From Actinernus sp. WN-2022 (Eukaryota > Cnidaria > Anthozoa > Actiniaria > Actinernidae), in assembly GCA_030867875.1 (NCBI GenBank), contig JAOWCC010001634.1:38459403-38523402 (forward strand): a stretch of DNA of 64,000 nt, read 5' to 3'. The notes below the pieces were generated by a model, which was not told where the DNA came from, did no database searches, and worked only from the letters and a program-made list of their open reading frames with translations. Position numbers and translations under genes: made by a program. Below are positions 42,483 through 54,904 of the stretch, one piece after another. Position 1 is the stretch's first letter, and the number at the start of each line of letters is the position of its first letter.

Positions 42483-42756
42483 TCTCTAAATTATATATTA
42501 TGTTTCTTTTTTTGAATTTATTTGTGGAACATCTGTAAACTAGCTTGTAGCTAAGTATGTCCTACCTATGAAAGAGCATAAAGGTGTCGTTGATTGTCCA
42601 AAGAACATCCCTCGTCCCCTAAGTACAGAGTGAACCAGAAATGTCTACCAGCTATCTCAGTGATTTGATATTTTATCAATGGACAATCTAGGTAGCAATA
42701 TATTATACTGTCAACTTCCATAGGCTAATCACTCTTGTGACCAGCTCAGTGAAATC

Positions 42757-42965
42757 GATTGCCCTATTTCATTATGACGTCACATCAAAACAAATAGATG
42801 AAAGCCACCATTCTTATTATATTGGGGAAATTAGCCAATTTGAAGGAAGGCGATCTATGGCAAAACAGTTTTATTTTGTATGTCTATTGTTAAAGATGAG
42901 TGTTTCGACCCCCTAAGATGGCAGCTGTGTCTATCATGTGACGCCATAATTAAATAGGGCAATTG
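42757..42965. mobile_element. MITE, about 209 bp (ATTGCCCTATTT arms)
   Basis: ATTGCCCTATTTCATTATGA near 42758 pairs imperfectly with the complement of TAATTAAATAGGGCAAT near 42948-42964. Confidence 0.75.
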
Positions 42966-42979
42966 AATTTGAGGCTTAA

Positions 42980-43256
42980 AGGGGCTATGTCACGGTAATA
43001 TTCATGTATGGAGTCAGTGTTCGATTGGTGGGTTAAAACAGTTCAACACCCTCCTTCAATGCTTGATTGAAAGTATGTTCATTATTTTACTTGAATAATG
43101 TATATTTACAGTTTATTAGTCATTTTTGAATATTTGCTTTGATTTTTACCATCCCACATGTGCGTGAGGTTAGTCAGTTCATATGAGAATCTCTGATAAT
43201 GAGAGTGTCCAGCCCGGACATCTAATGTAATGGTCTCTCGCCATGACACAGTCCCT
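42980..43256. mobile_element. TTAA-flanked MITE (277 bp)
   Basis: TTAA at 42976 and 43257 flanks AGGGGCTATGTCACGG and CCATGACACAGTCCCT, imperfect complements. A second TTAA-type nonautonomous element, of a different end family from that at 30147. Confidence 0.75.
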
Positions 43257-45040
43257 TTAAGGTTAGGCCAGAGCATCTTGTAAAAGGGGTTAGTCAGATT
43301 TTACTGTTTTCCAATTTACTACTCAAACATTTAAATTTTAATATTATAATCCTATTTTCTAAATTTGTGTAAAATCATAGAAAGGAACACAGGGTGCGAT
43401 GCAAGTGCTTTCCAATAGCCCAGGGCTAGTAGTTCGGCTTGTCAGGGTAGAGATTCCTGTTCACAGGTTGCCTGAATGGGCAAGTAACATTTGCTTCTTT
43501 TTGTACGACTCAGGTAATTTACTTTGCAATTTAAAAGCTTCCTATTTCGGACCAGCTCCCTAGAGCTTTAGGCTACTAAACCCGGCAAGCACACTGCTTT
43601 TTTTTTATTTGTCGTGCCCTGGAACATAACATTTGCATGTATACAGTACAAATAAAATGTATACATAATAGTGATGCAATAAACCATTGAAAATAATACT
43701 GGTAGTTATGAATGGCAATTATGGACATACATGTAGGTTAATAGCCCACATTCGATATATGCTTCACTTCTCACACACAAAGGTTCTGGGGCATAATTAA
43801 ATTCATTATTGTTATTTCATTAATCACTGCACATTATTCCCCAGAGCCTTGTATTGAATCATTTGTAGGTGACCAGTGAAGCCTATATCAAAAGTGGCCA
43901 ATGGCACTGAAAGTTTGACTGTTCATTGTTGTTCTCCTTAAAGTTTATATAAGTTATGAAGTACTTTCATCTTCTTCAAATCCAGCGAAGGTTTCTTTCC
44001 CAGCATTGAATTTTGTCCTGATTGTGTCATATGTACATGCTGGTAGAGGAATTCTATTGTTGCCCAGATAACCGTAGACTAACTGGATGTACTCTCTGTA
44101 TGAGACAACTCGTAGAAATCTGTAAATATAGAAGTTTCTATGTTAGCACCAATTACTTGTTTGATACAGTTGAAGCCCTTTGTGAAACTGCCCTTGTAGG
44201 CGACCAGCTCCCCTCAGAGACCACTCTTGAGCTCTGTAGTAACCAGCCACTCTCGTAAGTGACCACCACCACCTTTGGAATGTTTCTTTGTTTTTAAACT
44301 CTTGTAAGTAACCACTCCAGAAACATGATCCCAGACTGTGCAATGAGTCTGATTGCAATGGGTCAACTAAATATAAATATGCACCAGTAAGGCAGTATTT
44401 TGCAACAATAGTCTTATTATATCTGACATTCATGCTGTTACAGTAGAGTAGTACAGTATTGTATACTGTGATATCAGTTGCACTGTATATGTATCCCCAT
44501 GGGTGTGGTGTGTGCAAGCTCTCATAAGCGAGCAACTACATGTACTCCTGATTCCAGTTCTGACTAGTTATGAGCACCTTTTCCTGATTGTGGTTGCTTA
44601 CGAGAGCTATTATTTTTAATTAACATGCACGATAACATGGATCAAAATACTCTGATAAAACTTCCACTTTCCTGGTCAGACTAAACACGGAACTGTGTTC
44701 ATTTATTTCAATTCATACCTTGGTCATTATTGAGCATTATTAATGCCTGGTATAAATCTTTCCTTACATATTAGTATGCAGTGTTGGATCTAGGATGTGC
44801 CATTGTGGGATGTTTCCCGCTAAAACATATATAAATATTATCAAAAAAGTAAATTCCGAAAAGGGTAAATATAAGAGGAATTACGATATTAGGAAACTGT
44901 TTATCGTATCTTCATTTATAGCGATTCTTACAAGTAAATAAAGGCTTAATTGTATGATTGTTGCGATTGCAAGGATCACTGGATTCTTTTGGCATCCTGC
45001 AATGTTTTTTGGGGAAACCACGGCCACGGGAAGCCCATGA
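43257..45040. other. No gene seen
   Basis: Contains degenerate repeats of the type AGCGACCAGCTCCC / CTCTCGTAAGTGACC (about 44,190-44,330 and 44,590), probably an old transposon. Confidence 0.35.
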
Positions 45041-45083
45041 AGGGCTATGATAACTTATTTTCATTTTGGACAATTTAACTCAC

Positions 45084-45293
45084 CAGCTTTTCCTTGGTTC
45101 GAGGCCTTCCAACCGATTCTGGAGGTCTCCGTCTGTACTCTGTTAACCCATTCTTCATCGGCGAGTGTCTCATCCGCGCCGGCCGCTCTCTTCGCCGGCA
45201 GATTCTTCTGCTTCAAGCTCATAGTTGATAAAAAGTTTCCTCGGAATTGTCCGATGAACAACTGTCTTCAGATTCGGAGCCTGACGAAGACAT
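45084..45293 (-). pseudogene. First-exon-like frame near the right end of the Kolobok-like element
   Basis: ATG at 45293 (minus strand) reads MSSSGSESEDSCSSDNSEET, a Ser/Glu-rich start. It shifts frame and continues ADEEWVNRVQTETSRIGWKA to a donor GTGAGT at 45083. Acidic starts followed by such a W-rich helix are seen in proteins of THAP-linked transposons, so a second element gene is possible. Confidence 0.35.
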
Positions 45294-45760
45294 TTTGTCA
45301 AAAAGTCCAGCAGAAAATTACAGAATTTGCGACGCAAATAAGAAAGAACGAACCAAACGTATATGAGAAGCCTTTATCACGTAACATGGCTCCCTACTAT
45401 GACGTAACTAGTCCCAGACCCCACCAAGTCGCTAAGATGACGGTAAAAGTTCACGGCTCTCATCTTTGAAAAGGCGTAAAACTGATAGATAAATGCTTTA
45501 AAACCATTATTTTTTTCGGGAAGTTGCATAAAATACTTATAGGTTTGATCTGAAATCGTTACATTTTTGGGGTTATAGGCACTTTAAACGTTCTGAGAAG
45601 AAAATTGTTCTCCTCCAACAAGCCAACCAAAACAGATCTCCAAACAATTACCTTCAGCCTTCGTGTTCTCGTATTTAGTTGTTCACTTTTTATTTTATTT
45701 CATTTGTTTGTTCTATACTTGAGTCTGTGTGTGTTGGAGTGTGTGTTACTACTTAACAAT

Positions 45761-45855
45761 TATTCACTGAAGTCGAAGTGACAGTTGGTTAATATTTACC
45801 TCGCGACTTCGTCTCGGTAAATATTCACCAATAGTCACTTCGACTTCAGTGAATA
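45761..45855. repeat. 95-bp hairpin (TATTCACTGAAGTCGAAGTG arms)
   Basis: Near-perfect palindrome with a CGCGACTTCGTC centre. An exact 20-bp inverted pair, GTATAATTTCATCAGTGAAT at 45865 and its complement at 47011-47030, brackets the next 1.17 kb. Confidence 0.85.
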
Positions 45856-45864
45856 TATGTTTTA

Positions 45865-47030
45865 GTATAATTTCATCAGTGAATATCAGAGAAATTAAAA
45901 CTAGACAATATGATAATAGTCTGACTTCCGACCCTTTTATAAGTTTTACAAGCGCACGTGACAAGATAGTTTTGTGACAAACATTTGCATAATCGCTACG
46001 TACGGTTCATTGCACAAACCGACTTGACACGAGACTGGCAGGGACCACAAGAATGGATTTTCTAAAAGTATAGAAATAAACAAAAAAAAACAGTCCAAAT
46101 TAAAGTTAAAGTTAAATTAAAGTTGAAGCAGCAATCTTCACTTTTGAGACCTCGTACCGTGTTACAAAGAGAGGAAATGCAGGAAAAATGAGTAGATATT
46201 GATGTAATGTTTAGCTATTCAATTTAGTAAACTATTAACTCCTCTGGCTTCGGTTTTCCTTCAACGCACATGTGACAACAACGTTCTTATTGGTGCATTA
46301 TGTCATGTGATAAATATCCACAGGGATACCATCGTTACAATGGACAAACCTGAAAGTCTGCCACGGCGAGTGAAAATTTACCGAAAGGAATCGCTTTCAT
46401 GAGTTCACTTCAAAGGACAAATTTCCTGGAAACTACGAACTACAGAATCAAATCAAGAGACAAATGATTTCGGTATGAGATAAAGCTTGAAAACACAACG
46501 AGAGCGGCGAGAGAAGAGCATAAGCCATAACACTAACAGCAACCGGCTCCCTGAATGAAACTAGAACTTGTTGTTTTTCTATGAAGAACCACGAGGAAAA
46601 TAACTCAAGTAAGTACACTCTTTTTGAGTCGAACCGTTCCCAAATTTGTAGGAAAAGGTCTCGTTGTGTTATTTATTGATCTAAGTAAACGTTATTTCCT
46701 TGTGAAAGTTTGTTATTCATGACGACACGAGGACCGAATAAACTCAACCCGAAACTCATAAGTAAACTTTGTTTGTGAAGGCTTATAGATTAAAAAAAAG
46801 CTTCAAGTTTAGCCATACTTATTTAGTTGCTTCTTTGGTGGGTTTTGGAAAAGCTTTTTCTTACATATTATTTATTTCTTCGTGGGAAACATCGGTAAAT
46901 ATGCGAGCGGCCATTTTGGTAAATGCTTTGTATGTTATATTCACCTCCAGGCGCTCTGCAGGTGAATATAGCGACATATGACGTAATTCTCGACCAATCA
47001 GAGCCCGGGAATTCACTGATGAAATTATAC
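45865..47030. other. Inverted-repeat-bracketed segment without a gene
   Basis: Bounded by the exact 20-bp inverted pair noted for the adjacent hairpin; AT-rich inside, only chance frames. Possibly a DNA element. Confidence 0.45.
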
Positions 47031-47072
47031 TAAATAATGTTATTCAATTATCTCCATTAGCGCTGCCTACCT

Positions 47073-47246
47073 ACAATTGCGGACACGAGTGTTGAGACAC
47101 TTTCTCCTCTTCCTTCCCAATGTTGGGTAGAACGATTGGGCCTGTTGAGTCCCAACATTGAGGGAGGGGAGGAGGAGGAAAAAGACCGCACGGCTGAAAA
47201 ATTGCGTTTTTTCTGGAGTGTCCCAACAACTCATGTCCGCAATTGT
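47073..47246. mobile_element. MITE M, copy 1 (ACAATTGCGGACA ends)
   Basis: 174 bp, ends ACAATTGCGGACACGAGT and ACTCATGTCCGCAATTGT (complementary), with inner pairing of CCCAATGTTGGG and CCCAACATTG. Confidence 0.88.
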
Positions 47247-47848
47247 CTGTGCTATTAAGTGGTACGGGTGTTGATTGACAAGCTATTAATGTTAGCAGTC
47301 ATGCCGTGAAAAGCAGCGATAAGAGTTCACGTAAACGCTACGTACTAGTGAATAACGCCTGCGAAACCTCTCTATTTGCAGTTTTACAGTCATATAAATA
47401 TCCCATGTACGTAGCTAAAAGACTGTATTATTTTAGAAATATACATTTTGTGTTGAGAAAAAAAAAACAATTACTCGACACTGGGACAAATAATCGGCAG
47501 TGTGACACGGGGTCGCGTTGCATTACTTTTATGCAGTGTTCAAGGGCTTTCCAATCGTAAAGTAGCGAAATGTAAGCAAGTGTAAGTAGAATACGAAATG
47601 AGGTTTTGCCAAAGAAGAAATCTTCCTAAACACCGCGGCCGAATAGAGGAGTAATTTCGAAATTAAAGTGAACTTAAACAAACGATTACTGTAAATAAAT
47701 CCTGGCAAACTGTTCCCAGCAGAGACTTACCTTGACTTAATTAAGGCTTGGGAGGAGAGAAAAAAATGGTTTACTAAAAGGTATATCAGCTTTGCTGTAG
47801 TCTTCGGACTTTTCATTCGTTTTACTAAAAGAACAGGTTACCATTCTG

Positions 47849-48255
47849 TCACGTGACTACGGATCACCACACGGTTCACCAATCTATTCGGTAATGCTGA
47901 CTAAAGTCATGGGAAATTCTCTCTTAAACTAATTTACATCGCTAACAGATCCGGTATATTTTACATTTCTGTATTATTAATGCCTCTGGCGAACGGTTTC
48001 GCGCACTGTGATACTGTTCGCATGGTGAACCGTTGCAATAAAAAAACATACTTATTTTTTCTTTCAAACTACGGTTCACCATTAGAAACGTGTTACAGTG
48101 CGCGAAAACGTTTGCTAGAGGCATTAATAATACAGAAATGTAAAATATACCGGATCTGTTAGCGATGTAAATTGGTTTAAGAGATAATTTCCCGTGGCTT
48201 TGATCAGCATTATCGAATAGATTGGTGAACCGTGTGGTGAACTGTTGTCATGTCA
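47849..48255. repeat. Fold-back element inside unit A (repeated at about 49,482-49,888)
   Basis: Arms around CATCGCTAACAGATCCGGTA and its complement, extending outward to GTCACGTGAC/GTCATGTCAC. The mirror ORFs of 60 codons on both strands arise from it. Confidence 0.82.
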
Positions 48256-48706
48256 CACCAATTATATATCACGCTACGGCTTGGCAGAAGACAAGTTCGG
48301 CAAAGTACCGACAGCACGATGGTACTGCAAGCTGCTCCCCCTCAATCTCCTCTTTCTTCCTCCATTACATACACAGCCGAACTATCAATGCTTAAATATT
48401 CAATAGTGCTTTTCGAAGGAGTGTTGGGTCTCAGACGGCTCAAATGAAATGTACAACCCGTGTCGCGCGTTTTGTTGCAAGTTTAAAATTTCCCGCTCTC
48501 CCTCAATCTTGTTATTTATTTTTCAACATTTACAATTTGATTTCTTTTCTTTTTTGAATAACTCGACCTATTCATTACTGCTTCACAAAAAAAATGTTAT
48601 ATCTCATTGAAATATTTATTTAATTGTTTTGAACCGAACGCAACGGCTTCAACCCCGTTATTTCATAAAATGTGCTTACTCAGCATACTATTCATTCCAA
48701 TTAAAT

Positions 48707-48880
48707 ACAATTGTGGACACGAGTGTTGAGACACTTTCTCCTCTTCCTTCCCAATGTTGGGTAGAACGATTGGGCCTGTTGAGTCCCAACATTGAGGGAG
48801 GGGAGGAGGAGGAAAAAGACCGCACGGCTGAAAAATTGCGTTTTTTCTGGAGTGTCCCAACAACTCATGTCCGCAATTGT
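48707..48880. mobile_element. MITE M, copy 2
   Basis: Same 174-bp element, with ACAATTGTGG at its left end; it is the shared boundary of the two A units. Confidence 0.88.
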
Positions 48881-50339
48881 CTGTGCTATTAAGTGGTACG
48901 GGTGTTGATTGACAAGCTATTAATGTTAGCAGTCATGCCGTGAAAAGCAGCGATAAGAGTTCACGTAAACGCTACGTACTAGTGAATAACGCCTGCGAAA
49001 CCTCTCTATTTGCAGTTTTACAGTCATATAAATATCCCATGTACGTAGCTAAAAGACTGTATTATTTTAGAAATATACATTTTGTGTTGAGAAAAAAAAA
49101 ACAATTACTCGACACTGGGACAAATAATCGGCAGTGTGACACGGGGTCGCGTTGCATTACTTTTATGCAGTGTTCAAGGGCTTTCCAATCGTAAAGTAGC
49201 GAAATGTAAGCAAGTGTAAGTAGAATACGAAATGAGGTTTTGCCAAAGAAGAAATCTTCCTAAACACCGCGGCCGAATAGAGGAGTAATTTCGAAATTAA
49301 AGTGAACTTAAACAAACGATTACTGTAAATAAATCCTGGCAAACTGTTCCCAGCAGAGACTTACCTTGACTTAATTAAGGCTTGGGAGGAGAGAAAAAAA
49401 TGGTTTACTAAAAGGTATATCAGCTTTGCTGTAGTCTTCGGACTTTTCATTCGTTTTACTAAAAGAACAGGTTACCATTCTGTCACGTGACTACGGATCA
49501 CCACACGTTCACCAATCTATTCGGTAATGCTGACTAAAGTCATGGGAAATTCTCTCTTAAACTAATTTACATCGCTAACAGATCCGGTATATTTTACATT
49601 TCTGTATTATTAATGCCTCTGGCGAACGGTTTCGCGCACTGTGATACTGTTCGCATGGTGAACCGTTGCAATAAAAAAACATACTTATTTTTTCTTTCAA
49701 ACTACGGTTCACCATTAGAAACGTGTTACAGTGCGCGAAAACGTTTGCTAGAGGCATTAATAATACAGAAATGTAAAATATACCGGATCTGTTAGCGATG
49801 TAAATTGGTTTAAGAGATAATTTCCCGTGGCTTTGATCAGCATTATCGAATAGATTGGTGAACCGTGTGGTGAACTGTTGTCATGTCACACCAATTATAT
49901 ATCACGCTACGGCTTGGCAGAAGACAAGTTCGGCAAAGTACCGACAGCACGATGGTACTGCAAGCTGCTCCCCCTCAATCTCCTCTTTCTTCCTCCATTA
50001 CATACACAGCCGAACTATCAATGCTTAAATATTCAATAGTGCTTTTCGAAGGAGTGTTGGGTCTCAGACGGCTCAAATGAAATGTACAACCCGTGTCGCG
50101 CGTTTTGTTGCAAGTTTAAAATTTCCCGCTCTCCCTCAATCTTGTTATTTATTTTTCAACATTTACAATTTGATTTCTTTTCTTTTTTGAATAACTCGAC
50201 CTATTCATTACTGCTTCACAAAAAAAATGTTATATCTCATTGAAATATTTATTTAATTGTTTTGAACCGAACGCAACGGCTTCAACCCCGTTATTTCATA
50301 AAATGTGCTTACTCAGCATACTATTCATTCCAATTAAAT

Positions 50340-50513
50340 ACAATTGCGGACACGAGTGTTGAGACACTTTCTCCTCTTCCTTCCCAATGTTGGGTAGAAC
50401 GATTGGGCCTGTTGAGTCCCAACATTGAGGGAGGGGAGGAGGAGGAAAAAGACCGCACGGCTGAAAAATTGCGTTTTTTCTGGAGTGTCCCAACAACTCA
50501 TGTCCGCAATTGT
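50340..50513. mobile_element. MITE M, copy 3
   Basis: Closes the array 167 bp before the discoidin exon at 50,681. Confidence 0.88.
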
Positions 50514-50680
50514 AGCTAGATTAGGTCTTCATATTTATTTTTAGGTAGCATATACCCAACTTCTGAAATTTTTAACTTCGTAACTGTCGCTGCACATGTA
50601 CTATGTGGTATTTGAATAAATTCTTGCCTTGTCTTGACCTTGTCACTTATATGTTCTTACTTATATGTTCTTACGTACAG

Positions 50681-51003
50681 AGTGTGACATTCCACTTGGA
50701 ATGCAGAATGGCGACATCGCAAACTCCCAAATCAACGCTAGTTCATTTGCCAGTGGGTTTGAGCCATACCAAGGACGCTTACACAACAAACACACTTCTT
50801 CGAATTCGAACAGAGGTGCGTGGGCGACAGAAACTAAACGAGCCGGAGAATACCTACAAGTAGACCTTGGTAGAATGATGCTAATAGAGAAGGTGGCGAC
50901 ACAGGGTTCAAGTCGGTACGGACATTTCGTGAAGAGCTACACGATTTCTTACAGTAGCGATGGTAACAAATGGGTTGATTACAAGCAAGCAGGCATTGTG
51001 AAG
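50681..51003 (+). CDS. PAN/discoidin secreted protein, exon 2: first part of F5/8 type C (discoidin) domain
   Basis: The acceptor (TTACGTACAG) ends at 50680. The exon enters in phase 1, reading CDIPLGMQNGDIANSQINAS, then WATETKRAGEYLQVDLGRMM and a YGHFVKSYTISYSSDGNKW block. These are hallmark strands of discoidin/coagulation factor 5/8 C domains. The exon ends after AAG in phase 0, followed by the donor GTAATG at 51004. Length 323 nt; exon 1 plus exon 2 is 711 nt, an exact multiple of three. Confidence 0.85.
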
Positions 51004-53516
51004 GTAATGTTGTGACGACACTATGGCACTTACGCTATCACATGTTCGATGGACTGAAGTGATAAAAACCATTCCTGACAAGTTAACGATCTCATTTTAT
51101 AACATAACCACGATAAACCTAGCGCTCTGATTGGCTAATAGCCGTGGACCATTTGCCCATGGGTTGCACGCTCACGTCGGATTTTGTTCACGGTTGCACC
51201 AATTTTTTCTTTTCTTTTCCCACGAAAACTATTTTATAGGACAATAAGAGAAAAACTCTAATCCAAGTGAACAGGGAATTTTGTCCAGCGACTGTCTTGG
51301 CAAATTTTGAGCTTCATTTATTTTCCGAGCCACCGTACCAGAAAAGGAAGAGTTGAGACGGCTTGCAAATCTGTACGAACGACGAACAAGATTTACGAGC
51401 TTTTGCACTGAGTTTTGGATCCTGAAACATTCAGAAAGGACGGACAAAAAAAGACAACGGACTCTTCAATCTCGATATTTAGAGGTAAAGGGATAGCATA
51501 TTTGATTACTCGGGCCAGGCCTTTGGCCGGCTCGAGTCAGAAATCGCAAGTCTTTTTTATTTTTTATTTTTATTTTTTGTGTCGAGGTATTTCGCCGTCA
51601 ACCAATCAGAAAGCACTGTGCACGTGGACACTGATAGACTTCGGCAATACGAAGCCAGTTTGAATGCGAGCAAAGATGAAAGTGTTTTGTGCCATTTGTA
51701 GCTGTTAATTATTTGGCTAAAACCAAAAGTTTCTTCGACTGAAATGCTAAGATGTTGAGTTTTTCTAGGGCTGACAAAAAATTTACGGACTTTCGAGGGA
51801 CATTTCGCACATTTTATGACAAGATAACTAGCGCTCCTGAACGCACATGGACCAGTAATAATCGACATATGTAAGTAAACAAATGATATAAACTTTACCA
51901 GCTTGTAGTAGTGTCGTGTTTATTTGTGCCTTTTAAAAATAATGGCTTAAAATATATAGTAAATGGCCTAATTTTTCAGTTCGGATCATGTTTACAATCT
52001 TAGCTTATGTAGGTAGTTACGACTCCATTGTCAGATGGTGTTGTAAACTTGACATATGAAGCCAGCTTAATTAGTACCTCCTGGCAAGCGCCAAGAGTAC
52101 TTTTAAATGTTGATATGAGTATCTTCTTGTTTAATATTCGTTTCTGTTAAAAGTTATTTCTATCAAATACAGCAGTAAATAGCCCAATTCCTGTTGTAGG
52201 CCATGGCCAGCGTCGGTATTTTCACTCACGTCACTTCATGACATACATGTAGTAAGAATTCGGGAAAGCAGAGTGATCGAAGAAAACGAGTGGAAATTAC
52301 GTACGATTCGTTATAAATTTCAGCCTCCTGCAAGATGTAGAAAATGAACACTAGCTCTAATATTGCAAAATTCACCACTCTACTCGAAGATAAGTGCATG
52401 CAGATCTAGATATATGACTTTATTTATTTAGAATGACCATCCCTAAATATTCACAAGGGGTATCTATAGCTATTATTAGCTAAAGGAAAAGTTACATGTA
52501 TTCCACAATATAATAGCACCTGTGCTTGGACAGTGAAGTTAGAAATAATATTATCAGTCCATTAATCCTACTGAAAAGCATTGATTTCTAAGAATGTTGA
52601 AAAGTATGGGTTGGTTAAACCCTGCTAAAAAGAATTGTTTTCTAAAATACAAAAAAACTCAATTAAATATTTGTAATATTTTTAAGCAAGTTAGTTCAGA
52701 GAGTGTTATGTGAAGTTGATGTATTATAATTAATGGGAGCAGTTGTGATAGGCCTTTTGCAGGAAATAGTCATGTGCTGGTTAATACTTTGTGAAGGAGT
52801 GAATTGAACTTGTGACCTGCTGCCATGGGAAAAACATTGCCATGGATGCTGGATGGCAAGCTATCTTTAAAAACGCTGTGAACAAAGATTGCAGGCAATC
52901 GATTAGAAGTGGAAAATAGCATTTACAAACAGGTTTTGCTAAAAACACTACTGATCTCATACAAGTGCCTTTAAATATATGAATTAAGATTTGTTTGCCA
53001 TCTAGTACAACCATGTGATTGCATTCCTACAGACTGAAGGTGATTCCCATTATATATAAATGATCATGAGCATGAACAGTGAATCAATAGACCTAGTTAG
53101 CTTGCCTGGTTTGTTGTACCATTTCAGACCACCTGACTTCCTTCAATAATGCATTTTTATTTTCTGTATCCCAAGAGGAATTAATGTACCAATTTCTATA
53201 ATTGGAAAACAAAGCACTGAATCTTCTGGAGAACTATCACATGGTTTGAAATGGGACAACAAACAGGCAAGCTGACGACTTCTATTATCTGCCTACCCTA
53301 GCACAAATCATGTATGACACAAAAATATGTTGGAACTCCATGAACTACATGTATTCATGTATTCACCTATTCCTAGGTGGCCCGAGTTAAGGCCACTCAG
53401 GGCCTCTTGTTATTTAAAAAATCCAGACGAGTTTTATAAGCTAATTAAAAGAAACCTGACAATGGTTTATTTGGTAGAAACTAAACTTATAATTATATCA
53501 GTCGAGTCGAAAACCG
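51004..53516. other. Intron 2, first part: no gene seen
   Basis: AT-rich; a T-rich tract at about 51,550-51,580. Nothing coding is supported. Confidence 0.4.
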
Positions 53517-53525
53517 CGGAAGAGC

Positions 53526-53843
53526 TTCCCTGCTAGCAGAGGTCTCTCTCTGTCTTGGTAAAATGGAAGGCGAGGGAGAGACCTCTGCCGACATCCGACA
53601 CTTGCGGTCCACATTCATGGACGAGTCAAACCAGTTTCGAAAACACGTTTTACCGGAAATAGCTGTACGCGTCAGTTATTTGTTACAGTTGTTTCGTGCG
53701 CTCATAAGTACACGTGAGATCACATCACTTGTTGCCAAGGAAACTTCACGCATGCGCGACAGAGAAAGCGTCGGATGTCGGCAGAGGTCTCTCCCTCGCC
53801 TTCCATTTTACCAAGACGGAGAGAGACCTCTGCTAGCAGGGAA
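53526..53843. mobile_element. MITE, 318 bp, with 9-bp target duplication (8/9 match)
   Basis: Arms of about 80 bp start TTCCCTGCTAGCAGAGGTCT and end in AGACCTCTGCTAGCAGGGAA. Flanks CGGAAGAGC and CCGAAGAGC differ at one base. Confidence 0.85.
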
Positions 53844-53852
53844 CCGAAGAGC

Positions 53853-54904
53853 CAGATCTAGAGGTGTACATAGTGGAATGAAACGAATAAACCTCATTAA
53901 AACGTTCTCTAGTGTCCTGATATTAATGCCAACTACAGAATAATGAATAAGCTCCACATTCAGTGAGTTCATTTTACAACGAGATAATTTTATTGCCACT
54001 TTTGGATGTGAAAGTAAATAAACTTACAATTTTAGAGAACAACAAACAAACTTACTTAGTTCACTTGTCTCAAGGATATCCCGTACTGGCACAAATGGCA
54101 ACAGCGACAAGCCAAAACCAGGAGATTCAGCTGACAGTTCACTCCAATCCATAGGAAAAACGACGAATTCCAAACCTCTGCCTCTGGTGTGCAGGTCGTT
54201 TTTAATTTCGCTGAAAGCTATTCAGTTTTCAACAGACGAATGAACCCTTTTCTTAATTTTTGCTTTACCAAAGCGATTGCTTCCAACAAAAGGAACTGAA
54301 TAAATGTCTTTCTCTTGCAGTTCGAGAACTTTTTAGCTGGCTAGATCTTCTATTTTCCTTGGGACCAAGGTTTGAATAAACATTTTCTTGAACAGAGATC
54401 AATGAATGACTTGTTTTTGCACTGGAACAGTCGCGCCAGCGCTCAGCTTAATTTATGCGATTTTTTTTCGCGCGCTTCGTGTATTGAGAATTTATATTTC
54501 ATCACCAACAAAAACATTATTTGCTCTTTAATTGTCGTGGTTATGTTATAAAAGAAATGGTAAACGCCACAGCTGTGCGTCCATCGAGTTATGGACGCAC
54601 TTGGGAAGCTGCTTAAGCACTCAAGAAGCTAGAGTCGCTCTCGGCTTTGCCTCGAGCGACTCTTACGCATCTTTCGTGCTTAGCAACCTCCCGCGTTGCA
54701 CGCTGTCCATTTACCATTTCTTCAGTAGTCACTTTATACGTGCATATATATGTAATAGATGCAGAATGAGTAACCGTATTTTATCGGATTTACAAACTCC
54801 AGCCGGAATCTGTACGAATCTGGATTAGATTTACACATTTATTTCCTTTGTTTTTCCTTCATAGATTATAAATGAGTTTGATAACTGCATGTGTGTGTCA
54901 CAAG
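53853..54904. other. No gene seen
   Basis: Contains a short hairpin AGTCGCTCTCGGC...CTCGAGCGACT near 54,632-54,663. Confidence 0.4.

Larger units (their letters stand above)
30486..45583 (+). mobile_element. Large Kolobok-like TTAA transposon, shattered by nested insertions
   Basis: AGTGCCTATAACCCC at 30486 and GGGGTTATAGGCACT ending at 45583 are exact complements, each flanked by TTAA (30482-30485 and 45584-45587). A THAP zinc-finger exon begins 60 bp inside the left end. An acidic, serine-rich first-exon-like frame starts about 290 bp inside the right end on the other strand. Most of the interior is a LINE and its own insertions. TTAA duplications and THAP domains fit the Kolobok superfamily; piggyBac also uses TTAA but lacks THAP. 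Confidence 0.7.
47073..50513. repeat. Tandem array M-A-M-A-M: three 174-bp MITEs separating two 1.46-kb units
   Basis: The period is 1634 then 1633 bp. The M copies lie at 47073-47246, 48707-48880 and 50340-50513; unit A lies at 47247-48706 and 48881-50339. The copies are almost identical (for example one G lost in CACACGGTTC, and C/T in ACAATTGCGG). Unit A encodes no recognised protein. Confidence 0.95.
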
